From assembly GCA_031254535.1 (NCBI GenBank), contig JAIRUG010000093.1, forward strand, positions 1 through 12,374: DNA of 12,374 bases, given 5' to 3'. The position numbers and the translations under genes were made by a program. Below are positions 8,665 through 12,374 of this stretch, piece by piece. The DNA comes from Rickettsia sp. (GTDB lineage: Bacteria; Pseudomonadota; Alphaproteobacteria; Rickettsiales; Rickettsiaceae). How positions within the stretch are numbered: the stretch's first letter is position 1; each line of letters opens with the position of its first letter. The notes under the pieces were generated by a model that saw only the letters and a program-made list of their open reading frames with translations, was not told where the DNA came from and ran no database searches.

Positions 8665-8870
8665 CAATAACTAACGATTTGTTACTTAAATTAATGCAAG
8701 AAGTGAACCAAGGGATTGAAGGTCTTTTGTCAGATATTGCTCAGCAGCATGAAGAAATTAATAAACTGAAAGACGAAAATAAACATCTCAAGGATAATTA
8801 TACAAAAATACTTGAGCAAATAGCCGTATATATTGCTGAGCTGGAAGAAATAAAACATAAAAACACATAA
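8661..8870 (+). CDS. small coiled-coil protein upstream of zapA (ZauP-like candidate)
   Basis: The 69-residue product is almost entirely a charged amphipathic helix: heptad-spaced Leu and Ile run from about residue 7 to 65 (LLLKLMQEV, INKLKDENKHLK, ILEQIAVYIAELEEI). It has no signal peptide, membrane segment or cysteine. It overlaps the previous gene by 4 bases (ATGA) and ends 4 bases before zapA. In Caulobacter a coiled-coil protein, ZauP, is encoded in an operon with zapA and works with ZapA to focus the Z-ring. Position, size and coiled-coil character suggest an equivalent here, but sequence similarity was not tested. A ZapB-like protein is the other option. The function is inference. Confidence 0.7.
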   Translation: MTITNDLLLKLMQEVNQGIEGLLSDIAQQHEEINKLKDENKHLKDNYTKILEQIAVYIAELEEIKHKNT

Positions 8871-8874
8871 TTAG

Positions 8875-9192
8875 ATGTCTATAGTAACAATAATACTGGG
8901 TAGCAAAACTTTTCAATTGGCGTGCAGTGACGGATCGGAAGAAGAATTATGCCATCTTGCAACCAAGTTAAATGAAAATATTACTCAGATAAAAAAGGTT
9001 AGTCCATCAGCATCATTTGAACTATTATTAGTTATGTCTGCCTTAAGTTTGCAGGAACAAGTACAAAATTTGACTAATAAAATTGCTAGAATCGATGGTG
9101 ATAAAGTACCTTGCGAAGAAGAAAAATTTGCAGAAACGTTAAGTACTATAGCAGGATATTTAGAAGATCTTGCACGAAAGATTGGAAAGTGA
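8875..9192 (+). CDS. zapA: cell division protein ZapA
   Basis: ZapA is a small cytoplasmic protein that bundles FtsZ protofilaments at midcell. The 105-residue product has the family form: an N-terminal beta strand region (MSIVTIILGSKTFQLACSDGSEEEL), a helix with the usual LATKLNENI-type sequence (about 28-40), a hydrophobic helix (SFELLLVMSALSLQEQ, 47-62), and a C-terminal coiled-coil tail. Length and order fit ZapA. The ATG is 4 bases after the coiled-coil gene, the last in the gdh-led operon. A palindromic element and a candidate 6S RNA follow, which matches the zapA-ssrS gene order seen in many proteobacteria and supports both calls. Confidence 0.85.
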   Translation: MSIVTIILGSKTFQLACSDGSEEELCHLATKLNENITQIKKVSPSASFELLLVMSALSLQEQVQNLTNKIARIDGDKVPCEEEKFAETLSTIAGYLEDLARKIGK

Positions 9193-9221
9193 TATTATAC
9201 AAAATACTCGGAATATCGACT

Positions 9222-9384
9222 TATAACTAACCAGATTAGCATTAGCTATACAAACTTACGTCATTGCGAGGAGCTACTATTAGTAGCGACGAAGCAACCC
9301 AGGAAAATGATTAGATTTGGATTGCTTCATCGGTTTACGCATCCTCGCTAATAGATGGAATAATGCTAGCTCTGATTAGCTATA
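9222..9384. repeat. composite nested palindromic element (copy C)
   Basis: Termini TATAACTAACCAG (9222-9234) and CTGATTAGCTATA (9372-9384) form imperfect inverted repeats and match the ends of copy B. The core starts with CGTCATTGCGAGG (9259-9271), then a tip hairpin GCTAC-TATTA-GTAGC (9272-9286). Inner arms GAAGCAACCC (9291-9300) and GGATTGCTTC (9319-9328) pair around an AT loop. The right outer arm is the variant form CCTCGCTAATAGA (9343-9355) instead of CCTCGCAATGACG, so the outer stem would carry bulges. It sits between zapA and the candidate 6S RNA. Confidence 0.75.
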
Positions 9385-9395
9385 GAAAAACACTC

Positions 9396-9424
9396 TTGAA
9401 AGCAGAAGAGTAAAAAGGTATGAG
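9396..9424 (+). promoter_or_regulatory. weak candidate promoter for the structured RNA
   Basis: TTGAAA (9396-9401) and TATGAG (9419-9424) are 17 bases apart. The -10 box lacks the final T, and a start near 9431 would cut off part of the predicted closing stem, so the true start may be elsewhere. TATAGA at 9381-9386 is an alternative -10, with a processed leader. Confidence 0.25.
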
Positions 9425-9580
9425 CTGCTTGGTTCGTGAGCTTAACGTATTGCCCCGGGACTATAATTTTACTATTAGGAAACATCCCTGTCTGAGTCTA
9501 TTATGCAGAGATATGGATTCCATTATACATACTAGGTTCTTTGAGGATCTTAAGCAACGACCAAAGTGGTTCATTTTTTT
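9421..9580 (+). ncRNA. ssrS: candidate 6S RNA (ssrS)
   Basis: 6S RNA imitates an open promoter and sequesters housekeeping RNA polymerase. About 150 bases here fold on inspection into its characteristic rod. The closing stem pairs 9423-9445 with 9550-9571, including CUUGG/CCAAAG and GCUUAA/UUAAGC, with small bulges. The central bubble has a 5' side around GCCCCGGGAC (9452-9461) and a 3' side 9528-9549. The apical arm has UAUAAU (9462-9467) with AUUAUA (9522-9527), GGAA and UCC (9478-9487) with GGAUUCC (9515-9521), and UCUG with CAGA near the tip. The 3' end runs straight into a T-run. The position just after zapA is the usual ssrS locus. The pairing was drawn by eye and the primary consensus was not checked, so another structured RNA remains possible. 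Confidence 0.58.
9559..9580 (+). terminator. intrinsic terminator of the candidate 6S RNA
   Basis: GACCA-AAG-TGGTT (9559-9571) can form a 5-base-pair hairpin followed by CA and seven Ts (9574-9580). The same bases also form the base of the long closing stem, so hairpin and closing stem compete. The T-run ends next to the AGG ribosome site of ftsK. Confidence 0.5.
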
Positions 9581-9591
9581 AGGCAAATTTT

Positions 9592-11817
9592 GTGCTATAT
9601 TACATAAACAGGATTCTTACTAATAATAGAGTGCGGTCTGCTTTATTAATGTTAGTAGGCTGTTTTACTATCTTATTATTAGTAACTTATAATCCAGACG
9701 ATCCTTCATTTAATTCTGTGACAGGTAAATATCCAAGCAATTTATTAGGTTATTTCGGTTGTTATTTAGCGGATATTTTTTACCAATTTTTTGGTATCGC
9801 ATCGTTTATTTTGCCAATTTGTTGTATTTTCTGGTCTTTGAGTGTGTGGCGTTTAGAAAAAAAGTCGGTTACCATCAGAATAATGGTGCTGCTGCTGTCA
9901 ATTATATCATTATCGATAGTCTGCACTAATATAAAAATTGATTATTTACCGGCAGGTGCTGGCGGAACAGTTGGTACTATTATTTACCCATTAATCAAAC
10001 AATTAGATACTAGAGGCGATTACGCTTTAATTATTATTACATTTATTTTATTATTTTTATTGGCAGAAATAAAATTTTCATCTTTCTGGAATAGCATAAT
10101 TAAATTATTCCAATTAATACCTTACAAAAAACTTATCCCATTACCTACAATATCAACAAGTAGCAAGTCAATTAAACCAGTTCTGATAAAAAAGACCCCT
10201 TTTATTAATCAAGAAGAAGCTTCATATGCTAACAAAATAGATGGAGCCCTAGGAAAAAATAATGACCCACAATCTTATTCTTTAAGGAAACCATCTTCAT
10301 TAAGAAAAGAAAATGACCAATTACCAGACCTACCCCCTATTGAATTATTAAAACAAGCTGACAGCCAAAATATAAAAGTGGAAACTTCATCAGAACTACA
10401 AAATAATGCACAAATACTGCTAACTGTTCTTAATGATTTTGGTGTTAAAGGTCAGGTCATTAATATTAGCCAAGGTCCGGTTGTAACGTTATATGAATTT
10501 GAGCCAGCTGCAGGTACTAAATCTTCTAGGATTATAGGTTTATCAGACGATATTGCTAGATCTTTATCTGCGATATCAACTAGAATAGCTGTAATACCAG
10601 GTAGAAATGTTTTAGGTATTGAGTTACCCAATAAACAACGAGCTTTCTTTTGTCTAAGAGAATTGATTGAAACACCGGAATATCAAGATAGTAGCATTAT
10701 GCTACCATTGATTTTAGGTAAGGATCTAGCTGGCAAGCCTTTTATTGCAGACTTAGCAAAAATGCCACATTTGTTAGTTGCAGGTACGACTGGTTCTGGG
10801 AAATCAGTGGCAATTAACGCGATGATAATTTCTCTACTTTATCGTTATACCCCAGAAGAATGTCGGTTAATAATGATCGATCCCAAAATGCTTGAACTAT
10901 CAACCTATGACGGCATACCACATCTTTTAACTCCAGTGGTTACCGAGCCAAGTAAAGCGGTGGTAGCCCTTAAATGGGCAGTAAAAGAAATGGAAAATCG
11001 TTATAGAGCAATGTCAAATATTGGGGTAAGAAATATAGCAGGTTATAATGCTAAAATTTTGGAGGCTGCGTCAAGCGGAAAAATATTAGAGCGTTCTATC
11101 CAAACAGGGTTTGATCCGGAAACTGGTCAGCCTATTTACGAGACGATTGAAATGAATATGGAAAAATTACCATTCATTGTTGTAATTGTTGATGAAATGG
11201 CTGATTTAATGTTGGTAGCTGGCAAGGATATCGAATTATCGATACAACGTCTAGCTCAAATGGCAAGAGCTGCAGGTATTCATATTATCATGGCAACTCA
11301 GAGACCTTCTGTTGATGTTATTACTGGGGTAATTAAAGCTAATTTTCCAAGTCGTATCAGTTTTAAAGTAATTTCTAAAATTGATAGTAGAACTATTCTT
11401 GGTGAACAAGGCTCTGAGCAGTTGCTAGGTATGGGAGATATGCTTTATATGGGTAATTCGTCAAAGATTACCAGAGTTCATGGTCCGTTTGTTGATGATA
11501 AAGAGGTAGAGAAAGTAACCCAATATTTAAGATCAACAGGGGTGCCTGAATATCTTTCAGCAGTGACTCAACAACTAGATGATGACGAAGTAAATGCCGA
11601 AAGTCTTGGGGATGATTCAACTAGTGATGAAACTTTATATAAAAGAGCTGTACAAATAGTACAATTAGAACGAAAAGTATCAATTAGCTATATACAAAGA
11701 TGTTTACGAATTGGTTATAATCGAGCTGCAACTCTTGTTGAGAAAATGGAACAAAATGGGGTAATATCTCCTCCTAACCACACTGGTAAAAGAGAAATAT
11801 TATTACCAGAGAATTAA
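9592..11817 (+). CDS. ftsK: DNA translocase FtsK
   Basis: FtsK is a septal, membrane-anchored ATPase that pumps DNA toward dif and activates XerCD. The 741-residue protein has four N-terminal membrane helices (about 15-32, 63-85, 95-112, 144-160) and a short linker (about 165-260) of the compact type rather than the long E. coli one. The RecA-like motor follows, with Walker A GTTGSGKS (398-405) and Walker [13 protein letters not shown] (Asp534, Glu535). The C-terminal winged-helix gamma domain (about 675-741, [20 protein letters not shown]) reads polar DNA sequences and contacts XerD. I use the GTG at 9592 because AGG stands 8 bases upstream and the next in-frame ATG (9649) would remove part of the first membrane helix. 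It lies directly behind the T-run of the candidate 6S RNA, so its promoter is unclear. Confidence 0.95.
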   Translation: MLYYINRILTNNRVRSALLMLVGCFTILLLVTYNPDDPSFNSVTGKYPSNLLGYFGCYLADIFYQFFGIASFILPICCIFWSLSVWRLEKKSVTIRIMVLLLSIISLSIVCTNIKIDYLPAGAGGTVGTIIYPLIKQLDTRGDYALIIITFILLFLLAEIKFSSFWNSIIKLFQLIPYKKLIPLPTISTSSKSIKPVLIKKTPFINQEEASYANKIDGALGKNNDPQSYSLRKPSSLRKENDQLPDLPPIELLKQADSQNIKVETSSELQNNAQILLTVLNDFGVKGQVINISQGPVVTLYEFEPAAGTKSSRIIGLSDDIARSLSAISTRIAVIPGRNVLGIELPNKQRAFFCLRELIETPEYQDSSIMLPLILGKDLAGKPFIADLAKMPHLLVAGTTGSGKSVAINAMIISLLYRYTPEECRLIMIDPKMLELSTYDGIPHLLTPVVTEPSKAVVALKWAVKEMENRYRAMSNIGVRNIAGYNAKILEAASSGKILERSIQTGFDPETGQPIYETIEMNMEKLPFIVVIVDEMADLMLVAGKDIELSIQRLAQMARAAGIHIIMATQRPSVDVITGVIKANFPSRISFKVISKIDSRTILGEQGSEQLLGMGDMLYMGNSSKITRVHGPFVDDKEVEKVTQYLRSTGVPEYLSAVTQQLDDDEVNAESLGDDSTSDETLYKRAVQIVQLERKVSISYIQRCLRIGYNRAATLVEKMEQNGVISPPNHTGKREILLPEN

Positions 11818-11844
11818 AATAGACATCTTTCGAATGTGGTCAAT

Positions 11845-11944
11845 GTCATTGCGAGAAGCCACTAAAGTGGCGACGAAGCAATCCAAATTTAATCATTTTT
11901 CTGGACTGCTTCGTCGCAGCAAAGCTGCTTCTCGCTAATAGACG
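11845..11944. repeat. nested palindromic element (copy D)
   Basis: This is the best-preserved core. The left outer arm is GTCATTGCGAG (11845-11855), then tip hairpin GCCAC-TAAA-GTGGC (11858-11871). Inner arms GCGACGAAGCAATCCA (11870-11885) and TGGACTGCTTCGTCGC (11902-11917) pair at 15 of 16 positions, followed by tip hairpin GCAGC-AAA-GCTGC (11917-11929). The right outer arm is the variant CTCGCTAATAGACG (11931-11944). It begins 28 bases after the ftsK stop and might also slow or end transcription. No clear TATAGCTAACCAG terminus is found on the left; a degenerate CAGATAGCTAA follows on the right (about 11963). Confidence 0.78.
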
Positions 11945-11971
11945 TCAAGGTTCAATACTAATCAGATAGCT

Positions 11972-11997
11972 AAACCAAAATATATTCTTTTGGTTTT
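11972..11997. terminator. candidate hairpin terminator after ftsK
   Basis: AAACCAAAA (11972-11980) and TTTTGGTTT (11988-11996) form a perfect 9-base-pair stem around a 7-base loop. The stem is AT-rich with only two G-C pairs, and most of the T-run is inside it, so termination would be weak. From here to 12107 the DNA is very AT-rich, with TATAAT at 12025-12030 but no matching -35 box, and no gene that I can support. Confidence 0.35.
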
Positions 11998-12107
11998 AAA
12001 AAAACAGTCAGTTTTGGAGTCTAATATAATTATTTTGGGGTGTCAATAAAAAATACTTCGATTGGTCAGTTATTTTTTAATTTCTACTTAATCTTTGAAT
12101 TCATGGC

Positions 12108-12323
12108 ATGACTCTTGTTACAGAAATACAACAATTTTTAAGATCAAAATTTGAAGAACTCAAGTTAACAAGAAGAGACTTTTCTGAGCAAAGCGGCATT
12201 CCTTATAATAATATTACTAGTATTCTGAACGGAATAAGCTCTAGTCCTCAAATGTATAATGGGACTGTTGAAAGAAGAGATAGGTATGGTATAATGAAAA
12301 AAAAGAAAAAAAGAGAGTTGTAG
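12108..12323 (+). CDS. truncated XRE-type HTH protein
   Basis: The 71-residue frame starts like a Cro/CI-family DNA-binding protein: helix 1 (TEIQQFLRSKFEELKL), helices 2 and 3 (TRRDFSEQSGIPYNNITSILNG, the turn and recognition helix). After SSPQ the remaining family helices are missing, replaced by MYNGTVERRDRYG and a lysine-rich tail KKKKKREL encoded by an A-rich tract. The domain is therefore cut after helix 3, and the C-terminal third looks like regulatory DNA read through by chance. It may be a decayed regulator or a gene interrupted by rearrangement. Its stop is 1 base before the next ATG. I do not know its target. Confidence 0.5.
   Translation: MTLVTEIQQFLRSKFEELKLTRRDFSEQSGIPYNNITSILNGISSSPQMYNGTVERRDRYGIMKKKKKREL
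12268..12295 (+). promoter_or_regulatory. strong sigma-70-like promoter inside the HTH frame
   Basis: TTGAAA (12268-12273) and a perfect TATAAT (12290-12295) are 16 bases apart. The predicted start near 12302 leaves a 23-base leader with GAGAG (12313-12317) 7 bases before the ATG at 12325. A second TATAAT at 12255-12260 lacks a good -35. The site would serve the gene running off the right edge. Confidence 0.55.
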
Positions 12324-12324
12324 A

Positions 12325-12374
12325 ATGTCTTCGAATCAAATGACAATGGTAAGTCTAAATCAGTTAGTTAACGC
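12325..12374 (+). CDS. 5' end of a gene cut by the window edge, possibly ParB-like
   Basis: An ATG preceded at 7 bases by GAGAG opens a frame that runs to the window end (MSSNQMTMVSLNQLVN...). It is 1 base after the stop of the HTH frame and behind a promoter-like sequence, so a real start is likely. The pattern VSLNQLV soon after a polar N-terminus resembles how ParB/RepB nuclease-domain proteins begin, but 16 residues are far too few to assign a family. If correct, an accessory or plasmid-derived segment starts here. Confidence 0.45.
   Translation, partial: MSSNQMTMVSLNQLVN

Noticed and set aside
9420..9623. Open frame of 67 codons between zapA and ftsK
   Set aside because: It has no usable ribosome site (AAAAAGG is 1 base from the ATG), shows no protein family features, overlaps the ftsK start, and coincides with a region explained better as a structured RNA with a terminator.
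1..12374. CRISPR array, tRNA or rRNA gene
   Set aside because: The repeats seen are dispersed palindromes, not regularly spaced direct repeats, and I saw no cloverleaf or conserved rRNA segment.

Overview
This AT-rich window (roughly one third G+C by eye) looks like the chromosome of an obligate intracellular alphaproteobacterium of the Rickettsiaceae, most likely a Rickettsia or a close relative. The evidence is the base composition, the recognisable MnmE, DksA and FtsK sequences, the 180-kDa-class NAD-glutamate dehydrogenase, and intergenic spacers filled with palindromic elements like those known from Rickettsia. No database search was possible, so the genus is inferred.

Layout. Positions 1-112 may hold the 3' end of an unrecognised forward gene. 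A reverse-strand cluster follows, transcribed from about 3175 down to 322: mnmE (tRNA wobble-uridine modification), xerC (chromosome dimer resolution) and dksA (RNA polymerase regulator), the last with a plausible promoter of its own. The 308-base divergent spacer 3143-3450 contains a composite palindromic element. On the forward strand a tight operon runs 3451-9192: NAD-glutamate dehydrogenase, a short RodZ-like HTH/membrane protein, a small coiled-coil protein and zapA, with gaps of 6, -4 and 4 bases. The spacer 9193-9591 holds a second palindromic element and then a region that folds as a long rod with a central bubble and ends in a T-run. It is a good candidate for 6S RNA, which lies just downstream of zapA in many proteobacteria. 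ftsK (9592-11817) comes next, then a third full palindromic element and a possible terminator. The right edge (12108-12374) starts an accessory-looking pair: a truncated XRE-type HTH protein and, behind a strong promoter-like sequence, the first 16 or so codons of another gene that may be ParB-like.

How the genes fit together. Most genes outside mnmE and the right edge serve cell division, chromosome segregation or growth control. ZapA and a coiled-coil partner would organise the Z-ring, a RodZ-like protein would link to cell shape, FtsK pumps DNA and activates Xer recombination, and XerC is encoded in the same window. DksA and a 6S RNA would both adjust RNA polymerase to nutrient state. The glutamate dehydrogenase sits at the head of the Z-ring operon. 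In Caulobacter the same enzyme class (GdhZ) directly regulates FtsZ, so this linkage is the most biologically suggestive feature here. The second main point is a family of nested palindromes with conserved arms and variable but still self-complementary stem tips, present in every large spacer.
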